In this document: positions 1 through 6,398 of the stretch, one piece after another | How positions within the stretch are numbered: the stretch's first letter is position 1 | Layout of the letters: the number at the start of each line of letters is the position of its first letter | Assembly: GCA_039187815.1 (NCBI GenBank) | Contig: JBCCZI010000165.1 | Location: 1 to 7,514, forward strand | From: Thermohalobaculum sp039187815 | Lineage (GTDB): Bacteria > Pseudomonadota > Alphaproteobacteria > Rhodobacterales > Rhodobacteraceae | DNA length: 7,514 nucleotides | Direction: 5' to 3' | Position numbers and translations under genes: made by a program | The notes under the pieces: model-generated | What the model saw: only the letters and a program-made list of their open reading frames with translations | Told to the model about the DNA's origin: nothing | Database searches by the model: none

Positions 1-730
1 CGGCGGCGGCCTCGGTCGGCGTGAAGGCCCCGCCATAAATCCCGCCGAGGATAATCACGATCAGGAAGAGGCCCCAGCAGGCCTCGCGCGCCGAGGCAAA
101 GATCTCGCCCCAGCCTGCCCAGTTCTCGGCCGGCAGGTTTTTGATTTTGGCCGCGATGTAGATGCCGATCATCAGCATCAGACCGGCGATCAGGCCAGGG
201 ATGACGCCCGCCAGGAACATGCGCCCTACCGAGACATCCGTTGCGGCCGCATAGACCACCATCACGATCGAGGGCGGGATCAGGATGCCGAGCGTGCCGG
301 CATTGCAGATGACGCCGGCGGCAAAGTCCTTGGTGTATCCGACCTGGCGCATGCCCGCGATCACGATGGTGCCGATGGCGACGACGGTCGCGGGCGAAGA
401 CCCCGAAAGCGCCGCGAACAGCATGCAGGCAAAGACGCCCGCGATTGCCAGACCGCCGGGGAAATGCCCCACACAGGCGATCGAGAATCGGATGATCCGC
501 TGCGCCACCCCGCCCGTGGCCATAAAGCTCGAGGCCAGGATGAAGAAGGGGATCGCCAGCAGGGTGTAGTGCCCCTCGAAGGCCGAGAACAGGGTCTGCG
601 CCACCGAGGCGAGCGAGCTGTCCGAGAAGGTCAGCAGGAACAGGATTGAGGCAAGGCCGAGCGAGAACGCGATCGGCACACCGATCAGCAGCAGGCCGAT
701 CACCATGGCGAAGAGAAAGACGACCTCCAT
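1..730 (-). CDS. dctM: TRAP transporter large permease subunit DctM (C-terminus cut off by window edge)
   Basis: Large membrane subunit of a tripartite ATP-independent periplasmic transporter. In this family it forms the ion-coupled translocation channel in the inner membrane and takes substrate from the DctP-type binding protein. Reading the minus strand from the ATG at 728-730 gives 243 codons with no stop before the window edge, so roughly half of a usual ~430-residue DctM is present. The N-terminus (MEVVFLFAMVIGLLLIGVP) is the typical first DctM helix. It is followed by the family pattern of hydrophobic helices and conserved Gly/Ser/Pro loops, including ALSGSSPATVVAIGTI, ICNAGTLGILIPPS and, near the edge, GGIYGGAFTPTEAAA. 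The start lies 3 bases after the dctQ stop, with a modest Shine-Dalgarno (AAGGGAG, 739-745) inside the dctQ end, so translation is probably coupled. Family assignment is secure. C4-dicarboxylate specificity is inferred from the linked dctP, dctB and dctD. Confidence 0.95.
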   Translation of the reverse strand, partial: MEVVFLFAMVIGLLLIGVPIAFSLGLASILFLLTFSDSSLASVAQTLFSAFEGHYTLLAIPFFILASSFMATGGVAQRIIRFSIACVGHFPGGLAIAGVFACMLFAALSGSSPATVVAIGTIVIAGMRQVGYTKDFAAGVICNAGTLGILIPPSIVMVVYAAATDVSVGRMFLAGVIPGLIAGLMLMIGIYIAAKIKNLPAENWAGWGEIFASAREACWGLFLIVIILGGIYGGAFTPTEAAA

Positions 731-733
731 GGC

Positions 734-1378
734 TCAGGCTCCCTTCGTCTCGGTGCCGGCGCCCTCGGCGCGGGCCTTCTCGGCGGCCTCCTCGACCATC
801 TCCTCGGCCTCGTGGCTGGCGACGATCAGGCGCTGTTCGCCCTGCCAGACCCACCAGCCCGCTTGCAGCAAGCGATAGACCAACAGCGCCATGGACAATG
901 GCAGCACGGCGTAAGGGATAAAGCGCGGGATCTTCTCATAGGCCTCGCCCTCGTTGGTGTAGTCGGCGATCCATTGCAAAAAGCCCGGCATCGGGATGTC
1001 ATTGGTCTCGAGAAACGACGCCGTGGTCGCGAATTTGTGCCAATAGTCCCACGAGCCCTTGAGCAAGAGCCCCGCGAAGAGCAGGCAACAGGCCACCGCC
1101 ACCAGGGTCAGCGCCTTTTGCACCGGCGGGGAGAACAGGTTGACCAGCGCGTCCACGCCCAGATGCGCCGTGATCTTCACGCAGTAGGACGCGCCCAGCA
1201 GCACCAGCCAGGCAAACAGGAACACCGTGAGCTCGAGCGCCCAGAGGATGTTGGCGTTGAACACATAGCGCGCAATCACATTGGCGAAGGTGATCAGCGT
1301 CATGGCGCCGAGGATGCCTGCGATCAGCGTCTCCTCGAACGCATCCGTGAGCCCGCGGGGGCGGGATGAGCCGTGCAT
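734..1378 (-). CDS. dctQ: TRAP transporter small permease subunit DctQ
   Basis: Small membrane subunit of the TRAP transporter, which in the family pairs with DctM and scaffolds the complex in the inner membrane. The 214-residue product shows four hydrophobic segments at about residues 18-37, 48-67, 89-108 and 153-173. The family motif FANVIARYVFN follows helix 1, and W46-E49 sits at the start of helix 2. The long loop between helices 3 and 4 (about 109-152) makes it larger than minimal DctQ proteins but close to the dicarboxylate-type DctQ of purple bacteria. The C-terminal tail (about 186-206) is rich in Ala and Glu and probably helical. The ATG at 1376-1378 is preceded by GGAGG (1384-1388) at 5 bases. 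It is the second gene of dctPQM, 83 bases after dctP and 3 bases before dctM. Confidence 0.93.
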   Translation of the reverse strand: MHGSSRPRGLTDAFEETLIAGILGAMTLITFANVIARYVFNANILWALELTVFLFAWLVLLGASYCVKITAHLGVDALVNLFSPPVQKALTLVAVACCLLFAGLLLKGSWDYWHKFATTASFLETNDIPMPGFLQWIADYTNEGEAYEKIPRFIPYAVLPLSMALLVYRLLQAGWWVWQGEQRLIVASHEAEEMVEEAAEKARAEGAGTETKGA

Positions 1379-1383
1379 CGTTT

Positions 1384-1388
1384 CCTCC
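1384..1388 (-). promoter_or_regulatory. Ribosome binding site of dctQ
   Basis: GGAGG on the minus strand, 5 bases before the dctQ ATG. It lies next to, not inside, the dctP-dctQ stem-loop, so the site should stay accessible when the hairpin forms. Confidence 0.7.
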
Positions 1389-1401
1389 GGGTGTTTTATG
1401 G

Positions 1402-1439
1402 GTCCCGCCCGGGCTGCGCGTGGCGCCGCCGGACGGGAC
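1402..1439 (-). promoter_or_regulatory. Stem-loop between dctP and dctQ
   Basis: Inverted repeat with arms 1402-1412 (GTCCCGCCCGG on the plus strand) and 1429-1439 (CCGGACGGGAC). Ten of 11 pairs match, around a 16-base GC-rich loop. In the direction of transcription (minus), the bases after the hairpin are A-rich (1391-1400), not T-rich, so this is not a standard intrinsic terminator. Such hairpins between binding-protein and permease genes usually protect the upstream mRNA from 3' exonucleases or partly block transcription, giving excess binding protein. The structure is seen in the sequence. The role is inferred. Confidence 0.55.
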
Positions 1440-1461
1440 GGATCGTCAGGTGGTCAAAGCG

Positions 1462-2466
1462 TCAGTTCGAGACGTTGGCCGACTGCGCCGCCGAGATCAG
1501 CTCGGCCCCCACATCGCCCTCGAACTTGGTCCAGACGGGCTTCATGGCGTCGACCCAGGCCGCGCGCTGCTCGGCGGTCAGCGAGCGCACGGTGCCGCCC
1601 GCTTCGATCACCGCCTGTTTGGCGTCGGCGTTGACGGCGGTGGACTCGCCGTTGCGGGTCTCGGTCACCTCACGCAGGATGGTGGCCAGCTGATCGCGCA
1701 TATCGGCATCCAGGCCGTCCCACCACTCGACCGAGGTCACGACCAGATAGTCGATGATGCCGTGATTGGTCTCGGTGACGCCGTCCTGCACCTCAAAGAA
1801 CTTTTTGCCGTAGATGTTCGACCAGGTGTTCTCCTGGCCGTCCACGACGCCGGTCTGCAGCGCGCCGTAGACCTCCGAGAACGCCATTTTCTGGGGGTTG
1901 GCCCCCAGCGCTTCGAACTGCGCCACCAGCACATCCGAGGCCTGCACGCGGAATTTGAGGCCATCGGCATCGGTCGGCGCGATCAGCGGACGCGTCGCCG
2001 ACATCTGCTTCATGCCGTTGTGCCAGAAGGCGAGGCCCTGCAGTCCCTTGCGCTGCATCGAGTCCTTGAGCGCCTGGCCGGCCGCCGAGGTCTGGAAGCG
2101 GTCCACCGCATCGATGTCCGTGAACATGAACGGCAGATCGAAGATCCGGAACTTCTTGGTGTACTTCTCGAACTTCGAGAGCGAGGGCGCGGCCAGCTGG
2201 ACATCGCCAAGCAGCAGGGCCTCGAGCACCTTGTTGTCGTCATAGAGCGTCGAGTTCGGGAAGACCTCCATGCAGGCCTTGCCGTTCATCTCGTCGTTCA
2301 CCCGCTGCTCGAGCAGCGAGGCCGCCAGGCCCTTGGGGTGCTTGTCGGTGTTGGTGACGTGGCTGAACTTGATGACGATCTCGCCGGGGTCGCAGGCGGC
2401 GATGGCCGGGCCGGCGACAAAAGCCGCAACAGCAGCGGTGGCCAGAATCGTGGTGCGGATGCCCAT
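1462..2466 (-). CDS. dctP: TRAP transporter periplasmic C4-dicarboxylate binding protein DctP
   Basis: Periplasmic solute-binding protein of a TRAP transporter (DctP family, 334 residues, usual length). It should capture C4-dicarboxylates such as succinate, fumarate or malate and deliver them to DctQM. The start at 2464-2466 gives a clean Sec signal peptide: basic MGIRTT, hydrophobic residues 7-19, and AIA-A with predicted cleavage after residue 23. The mature part carries VIKFSHVTNTDKHPKG, the family block NSTLYDDNKVLEALLLGDVQ, FDLPFMF, and LKFRVQ, where Arg173 is the expected carboxylate-binding arginine. FSEVYGALQTGVVDGQENTW with Asn213 follows. Cys25 and Cys65 are the only cysteines and could form a disulfide near the mature N-terminus. 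The reading frame stays open upstream to 3108, but that part overlaps the acetyltransferase gene and precedes both signal peptide and ribosome site, so it is not used. First gene of dctPQM. Confidence 0.96.
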   Translation of the reverse strand: MGIRTTILATAAVAAFVAGPAIAACDPGEIVIKFSHVTNTDKHPKGLAASLLEQRVNDEMNGKACMEVFPNSTLYDDNKVLEALLLGDVQLAAPSLSKFEKYTKKFRIFDLPFMFTDIDAVDRFQTSAAGQALKDSMQRKGLQGLAFWHNGMKQMSATRPLIAPTDADGLKFRVQASDVLVAQFEALGANPQKMAFSEVYGALQTGVVDGQENTWSNIYGKKFFEVQDGVTETNHGIIDYLVVTSVEWWDGLDADMRDQLATILREVTETRNGESTAVNADAKQAVIEAGGTVRSLTAEQRAAWVDAMKPVWTKFEGDVGAELISAAQSANVSN

Positions 2467-2472
2467 CTTGGT

Positions 2473-2480
2473 CTCCTCCT
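2473..2480 (-). promoter_or_regulatory. Strong ribosome binding site of dctP; fixes the start
   Basis: AGGAGGAG on the minus strand, 6 bases before the ATG at 2464-2466. It is the strongest site on the minus strand here, fits the high binding-protein levels expected, and decides the start against the long upstream open frame. Confidence 0.85.
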
Positions 2481-2502
2481 TTTGGGTCAGCGGGTGTGCC
2501 CG

Positions 2503-2530
2503 CTCCGGAACCCGTTCGTCTCCGGAACGG
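2503..2530. repeat. Direct repeats CTCCGGAAC x2 with an overlapping CCGTTC/GAACGG dyad in the dctP leader
   Basis: The 9-mer CTCCGGAAC occurs at 2503-2511 and 2520-2528, 17 bases start to start. Overlapping the second copy is a perfect 6-base inverted repeat, CCGTTC (2512-2517) and GAACGG (2525-2530), with 7 bases between. The group lies 37-64 bases before the dctP ATG. It could be a protein-binding site close to the promoter or a folded 5' leader; the sequence does not decide which. Confidence 0.4.
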
Positions 2531-2556
2531 TCGCGGAGGTTGAGGCATGGGCGAGA

Positions 2557-2572
2557 GGCGGTTTCAACCGCC
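2557..2572. promoter_or_regulatory. 16-base palindrome upstream of dctP, candidate activator/operator site
   Basis: GGCGGTT-TC-AACCGCC is a perfect 7-base inverted repeat around a 2-base centre, starting 91 bases before the dctP ATG and 117 bases before the acetyltransferase GTG. No T tract follows on either strand, so a terminator is unlikely. The symmetry and position suit a dimeric regulator such as DctD or a dctP repressor. Assignment to a specific protein is not supported. Confidence 0.4.
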
Positions 2573-2676
2573 GCATTCGGCGTCGGGGTGATTGAAGGGC
2601 GATTTGGCCAGCGGATGTTCCGGTCGTGACCCAAACCCGTATCGGCTCCGTGTCGCCGTGGTAACATCGGTCGCAC

Positions 2677-2684
2677 AAGGAGGG
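2677..2684 (+). promoter_or_regulatory. Ribosome binding site of the GNAT gene; supports the GTG start
   Basis: AAGGAGGG, with the GGAGG core ending 5 bases before the GTG at 2689. There is no in-frame ATG near it, so this site is the main reason for choosing the GTG start. Confidence 0.8.
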
Positions 2685-2688
2685 ATCC

Positions 2689-3150
2689 GTGGCCCAAGGA
2701 CCGACCATCGCCATCCGCCCTGTCGCCTCCGCCGATGCGCAGGGGCTGGTCTCCATGGTGCATGGGCTCGCGGCGCATCACGGAGACTCTGCGGCGCTTG
2801 GGCCCGAGGCGGTGCTGCGCGACGCGCTCGGCGAGCCGCCTTGGGTCCGCGTGTTGGTGGCGGCGGGCGCGGAGGCGCTGGTCGGCTATGCCGCGCTCTT
2901 GCCGCTTGCCAAGTTCCAGGACGGGGAGCGCGGGCTCGAGATCCACCATCTCTGGGTCGAGGCCGCGCATCGGGGGCAGGGCGTTGGCCGCGCGCTGATC
3001 GATGCCGCGGTCGCCGAGGCGCGGGCCTTGGGCTGTGGGTCCGTAACCATCGGCACCCATGCCGACAATCACGAGGCTCAGGCGCGCTACCTGGCCATGG
3101 GATTCCAAGCGGCCCGTCCGCCAGGCCCACGCTTCCGACTGCGGTTTTGA
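2689..3150 (+). CDS. GNAT-family N-acetyltransferase
   Basis: Cytoplasmic acetyl-CoA-dependent acetyltransferase of the GNAT superfamily; 153 residues, a normal single-domain length. It starts at GTG with a good ribosome site. The N-terminus TIAIRPVASADAQGLVSMV is the usual beta-1/alpha-1 region. Residues 84-91 form beta-4, followed by the acetyl-CoA pyrophosphate loop R95-G-Q-G-V-G100. N127 and Y134 (ADNHEAQARYLAMGF) fit the conserved Asn and the general-acid Tyr of many GNATs. The substrate cannot be told from sequence; small-molecule amine or protein N-acetylation are both possible. It diverges from dctP across a 222-base gap and converges on dctD with 21 bases between, so it is probably a single-gene unit. 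No link to dicarboxylate transport can be shown. Confidence 0.9.
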   Translation: MAQGPTIAIRPVASADAQGLVSMVHGLAAHHGDSAALGPEAVLRDALGEPPWVRVLVAAGAEALVGYAALLPLAKFQDGERGLEIHHLWVEAAHRGQGVGRALIDAAVAEARALGCGSVTIGTHADNHEAQARYLAMGFQAARPPGPRFRLRF

Positions 3151-3154
3151 CGTG

Positions 3155-3168
3155 GCCCGCGCGCGGGC
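3155..3168. terminator. Palindrome between convergent GNAT and dctD genes, possible bidirectional terminator
   Basis: GCCCGCGCGCGGGC is a perfect 14-base palindrome filling most of the 21-base gap between the two convergent stop codons. It can form a 5-pair GC stem with a CGCG loop. No T run follows on either strand, so intrinsic termination would be weak; it may mainly block 3' exonucleases. Confidence 0.35.
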
Positions 3169-3171
3169 ATC

Positions 3172-4515
3172 TCAGCCGCCGGCGTCGAAGTCCTGGCGCT
3201 TGAGGCCGTGGCGCTGCAGCTTTTCGTAGAGCGTTTTGCGGGAGATCCCCAACGCCTCGTAGGTCGCGCGCAGATCGCCGCCGCGGCGGGTGAGTTCGGC
3301 GGCGATGGCGGCCTTTTCGAAGCGTTCGATTTGCTCCGAGAGCTGCATGGCCGGGCGGCCGGGTGGGACCTCATCGAGCTCGAGCCCCAGCACATAACGA
3401 TCGGCGGCGTTGCGAAGTTCGCGCACATTGCCGGGCCAGTCGCGGGTGGCGAGCTCGGCCAGCACCTCGGCCGGGATCTCCGGCGCCAGCTTGCCATAGC
3501 GCTGGGCCGCTTGGCCCGCGAGGTGCTGGAACAGCCGCGGAATGTCCTCGGGCCGCTCGGCCAGAGGCGGCAAGCGCAAGGTCACGACCGCCAGGCGATA
3601 GAGCAGATCGGGGCGGAACCGGCCCTCGGCCGCCAGCGCGGTAAGATCCCGGTTCGAGGAGGCGATGAAGCGCAAATCGAGCGCCACCCGTTCGTTCGAG
3701 CCCATGCGCTCGATGGCGCGCTCTTCGATCACGCGGAGCAGCTTGGCCTGCAGCTCGAGCGGCGCGGCGCCGATCTCGTCGAGAAAGAGCGTGCCGCCGC
3801 GGGCATGCTCGAACCGGCCATAACGCGCACGAAGCGCGCCGGGAAAGGCGCCCGCCTCGTGGCCGAACAGCTCGGATTCGATGGTGACCGCGGGCAGGGC
3901 GGCGAGGTTGACGGCGACGAACGGCCTCGCCTGGCGCTCCGAGCTCTCGTGGATGGCGCGCGCGACCACCTCCTTGCCCGTCCCGGTCTCGCCGGTGATC
4001 AGCGCGTCGATGTCCGAGCCGGCGACCGCCCGGATCCGCTCACGCAAGGCGACCATGGCGGGGGCGCGGCCGACCAGGCGGGCCTCGACCCGGTCGCGGC
4101 TCTCGAGCTCGCGGCGCATGGCGCGGTTCTCGAGCGTCAGGCGTCGGAGCGCCAGCGCCCGGCCGACGGCCTCGGTCAGCGCCTGGGTGGCAAAGGGTTT
4201 CTCGAGCAGATCATAGGCACCGCCCCGCATCGCCTCGACCGCCAAGGGCACATCGCCATGGCCGGTGATCAGGATCACGGGCAGCGCCGCATCGAGCTCG
4301 GCAATCGCCGCCAACAGCGCCATGCCGTCGAGCCCCGGCATGCGGATATCCGAGACGATGATGCCCGGAAACCCCGTGCCCACCCGGTCGAGCACCCGCT
4401 CGGCGCGGGCGAAGGCCTGCACCTCGAACCCGTCGAGCTCGAGCGCCTGCTGGGTGGCAAGGCGGACCTCCTCCTCGTCGTCCACGAGCAGGATGGGACC
4501 GGCGGGCGCTGTCAT
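3172..4515 (-). CDS. dctD: DctD-type sigma-54-family response regulator with GAFPGA in place of GAFTGA
   Basis: Response regulator (447 residues, normal DctD length) predicted to be phosphorylated by DctB and to activate dicarboxylate transport genes. The receiver domain spans about 7-120, with acidic pair D12/D13, phospho-acceptor D56 (IIVSDIRMPGLDG), T84 and K106. A linker helix leads to the AAA+ domain (about 147-370): Walker A GETGTGKE (175-182), ELFGHEAGAF then P-G-A (loop 222-227), Walker B GGTLFLDE (240-247), and LLYRLAVVTLRLPPLAERPEDI with its arginines. A Fis-type helix-turn-helix closes the protein (about 415-442, GDLRATYEALGISRKTLYEKL). Pro225 replaces the threonine that normally contacts sigma-54, so ordinary sigma-54 activation is uncertain. 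The ATG overlaps the dctB stop as ATGA and has no Shine-Dalgarno of its own, implying translational coupling. Confidence 0.93.
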   Translation of the reverse strand: MTAPAGPILLVDDEEEVRLATQQALELDGFEVQAFARAERVLDRVGTGFPGIIVSDIRMPGLDGMALLAAIAELDAALPVILITGHGDVPLAVEAMRGGAYDLLEKPFATQALTEAVGRALALRRLTLENRAMRRELESRDRVEARLVGRAPAMVALRERIRAVAGSDIDALITGETGTGKEVVARAIHESSERQARPFVAVNLAALPAVTIESELFGHEAGAFPGALRARYGRFEHARGGTLFLDEIGAAPLELQAKLLRVIEERAIERMGSNERVALDLRFIASSNRDLTALAAEGRFRPDLLYRLAVVTLRLPPLAERPEDIPRLFQHLAGQAAQRYGKLAPEIPAEVLAELATRDWPGNVRELRNAADRYVLGLELDEVPPGRPAMQLSEQIERFEKAAIAAELTRRGGDLRATYEALGISRKTLYEKLQRHGLKRQDFDAGG

Positions 4516-6398
4516 GCGGTGGGCTCGGCCGATGGCGCGGGCATGGTTGCGCGGCGCAGCGTCACGGTCATGCGGGTGCCGCCTTCGGGCAAGGTCTCGG
4601 CCCGGATCGATCCGCCAAAATCGCTGAGAATGTTGTAGGCGATGGAGAGCCCGAGCCCGAGCCCACCCCGCTGGCGTTTGGTGGTCACGAAGGGGTCGAA
4701 CAGCCGCTCGGCCAGCTCTGGCGCGATGCCGGGGCCGTTGTCGTCGACGACCAGCGCGATCGTGTCGGGGCCAGGCTCGACCCGGATGGTGATCTCAGGC
4801 ATGGCCCGGCCTGTGGTCGCGTCGATGGCATTGCCGACCAGGTTCATCACCACGTGCTGCAACCGTGTCTCGCCGCCCATAACGGCTATGTTGGCCGGGG
4901 TGTCGACCCGGATCCCCACATGGCTCCGCTCGAGCCGACCGCGGATCAGCTCTAGGGCCTCGGCCACGGTGCGGGCCAGATCCACCGGCGCGACGGTGCT
5001 TCGGGGCTTGCGGGCAAAGCTGGTGAGGTGTTTCGAGAGCTGTGCCATCCGCTCGGTCAGCCGGGCGATCCGCGCGAGGTTCTCCGAGGCTTGCTCGGGC
5101 CGGCCGCGATCGAGAAACGCGATGGCGTTCTCGGCATAGCTGCGCATGGCCGCGAGCGGCTGGTTGTACTCATGCGACAGCGCCGCGGACATCTGGCCCA
5201 AGGCGGCCAGCTTGCCGGCCTGGACCAGCTCGGTTTGGGTTTGGCGGAGCGCCTCCTCGGCCTGGGTGCGCTCGGCGACTTCTCGGCTGAGCTGGGCATT
5301 GGATGCCGTCAGGTCGGCCGTGCGTTCGGACACCGCACGCTCCAGCGCGGCCTTGGCGCGCTCGCGATCGGCCAGCTCGCGGATCAGTCGACGCCGGCGC
5401 TGGGCGACCCAGGCTCCGCCGAGCCCGAGCAGCAAGAGCACGGCGGCGGCCAGCAGCGTCATGGTCAGAGCCTCAGCCCGCGCGGGCGCGGTGCGCACCA
5501 TCAGATGCAGGGTCCAGTCCTCGACGGTCATCGGGGCGGTGAGGCGCAGAAACTCGGCCGGGCGCGGATCCGAGCGGTCGGGCGGCGCGACGCTGAGCCG
5601 CTGTCCCCCAGGCGCGCGGCCGGCATCCTCAATCGGCGCGGGTGAGAGCGCGGCCGGGTCGAATTGGCGGCTCTCGGTGATGCGGGCGATGGCCTCTGGC
5701 GCGAGCGGCCCGAGGCTGCGGAGACGCCAGTCCGGGTGGCCCGCCAGAACGATCACGCCCGAGCCATCGGTGGCAAAGACCGCATGGGGGCTCTGGCGCA
5801 GCTCGAGCTCGATCGGCTCGACGGGCACCTTGACCACGACCGTGCCGGCGATGGTGCCAGCCTCGCGCACCGGGGCGGCGAAGTAATAGCCGCGCTTGCC
5901 CGACACAATGCCGAGCGCAAAATAGCGCCCGAGCCGTCCTTGCATTGCCTGCTCGTAATAGGGTCGAAAGCCGTAATTGCGCCCGACAAAGCTGCCGGGC
6001 GTCGCCCAATTCGAGCTGACCACCGTGGTGCCCGACGCATCCAGCACATAGGTCACATCGGCGCCCGAGGCGGCGGTCCAACGCTCGAGCGCGAGATTGG
6101 TGAGGTCGAGTTGGACCCCGTCGCTGGGCTGGCGGAGCGCGCGGGCGACATCCGGCGCGCTCGCATAGATCGGCGCCAGCGCCAGGTGACGCGAGAGCCA
6201 TCCTCGGACCAATTCAACATGGAGATCGAGCGCTGCAATCCCGCGCTCTTCTAGCGCCGCAAAGGCCCGGCGCTCGGCCCACCCATGGACCCCTGCCAGG
6301 ATCAGCGCAAAGCCGAGCGCCGCGAGCCCCCAGTGGATCAGAGCGCGCCGAGGCGTCTGCGGCGTCTGCGGCGTCTGCGGCGGCGAGGAGGCGCTCAT
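4512..6398 (-). CDS. dctB: C4-dicarboxylate sensor histidine kinase DctB
   Basis: Membrane sensor kinase (628 residues) that should sense periplasmic C4-dicarboxylates and phosphorylate DctD. Layout: a cytoplasmic N-terminus with three QTP repeats; TM1 at about 19-37; a periplasmic double-PAS (dCache-like) sensor at about 40-305, including FRPYYEQAMQGRLGRYFALG and SGKRGYYFAAPV, typical of DctB ligand domains; TM2 at about 310-331; and a predicted coiled coil at about 333-395. The kinase core has the H-box SHEYNQPLAAMRSYAENA (His409), the N-box around N519/N523, G1 DDNGPGI (552-558), FDPFVTTK (567-574) and G2 GGLGLGLS (578-585). All catalytic motifs look intact. The ATG overlaps the tetR stop as ATGA, and dctD begins inside its stop, so tetR-dctB-dctD reads as one coupled unit. 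The ribosome site is weak, as usual for coupled starts. Confidence 0.95.
   Translation of the reverse strand: MSASSPPQTPQTPQTPRRALIHWGLAALGFALILAGVHGWAERRAFAALEERGIAALDLHVELVRGWLSRHLALAPIYASAPDVARALRQPSDGVQLDLTNLALERWTAASGADVTYVLDASGTTVVSSNWATPGSFVGRNYGFRPYYEQAMQGRLGRYFALGIVSGKRGYYFAAPVREAGTIAGTVVVKVPVEPIELELRQSPHAVFATDGSGVIVLAGHPDWRLRSLGPLAPEAIARITESRQFDPAALSPAPIEDAGRAPGGQRLSVAPPDRSDPRPAEFLRLTAPMTVEDWTLHLMVRTAPARAEALTMTLLAAAVLLLLGLGGAWVAQRRRRLIRELADRERAKAALERAVSERTADLTASNAQLSREVAERTQAEEALRQTQTELVQAGKLAALGQMSAALSHEYNQPLAAMRSYAENAIAFLDRGRPEQASENLARIARLTERMAQLSKHLTSFARKPRSTVAPVDLARTVAEALELIRGRLERSHVGIRVDTPANIAVMGGETRLQHVVMNLVGNAIDATTGRAMPEITIRVEPGPDTIALVVDDNGPGIAPELAERLFDPFVTTKRQRGGLGLGLSIAYNILSDFGGSIRAETLPEGGTRMTVTLRRATMPAPSAEPTA
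6352..6378 (-). repeat. Three perfect 9-base tandem repeats in the dctB N-terminus
   Basis: The unit GGCGTCTGC (plus strand) occurs at 6352-6360, 6361-6369 and 6370-6378 without mismatch. On the coding strand it encodes three QTP units in the cytoplasmic tail of DctB just before TM1. A 9-base unit keeps the reading frame when copies are gained or lost. Confidence 0.85.

Noticed and set aside
1402..1439. dctP-dctQ hairpin as an intrinsic terminator
   Set aside because: The sequence after the stem in the direction of transcription is A-rich, not T-rich, and dctQM follow without a clear new promoter.
2486..2501. Sigma-54-like GGGCAC-N5-CTGAC upstream of dctP
   Set aside because: The -12 GC is absent and the implied start would fall inside the dctP ribosome site.
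1366..2595. 409-codon open frame on the plus strand opposite dctP
   Set aside because: Shadow of dctP: biased composition and no ribosome site. The complementary frame is a complete binding protein.
2591..2610. TGGCC...TTCA on the minus strand as a -24/-12 promoter
   Set aside because: The -24 GG and the TTCA are about 2 bases too far apart for sigma-54, whose spacing is strict.
2467..3108. Upstream in-frame extension of dctP to 548 residues
   Set aside because: It runs antisense through the acetyltransferase gene, precedes a clean signal peptide and strong ribosome site at 2473-2480, and has no resemblance to DctP N-termini.
3208..4638. 476-codon open frame on the plus strand opposite dctD
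   Set aside because: It is a GC-rich shadow frame, rich in Arg, Gly, His and Gln, with no recognisable fold. The minus strand encodes a full DctD here.
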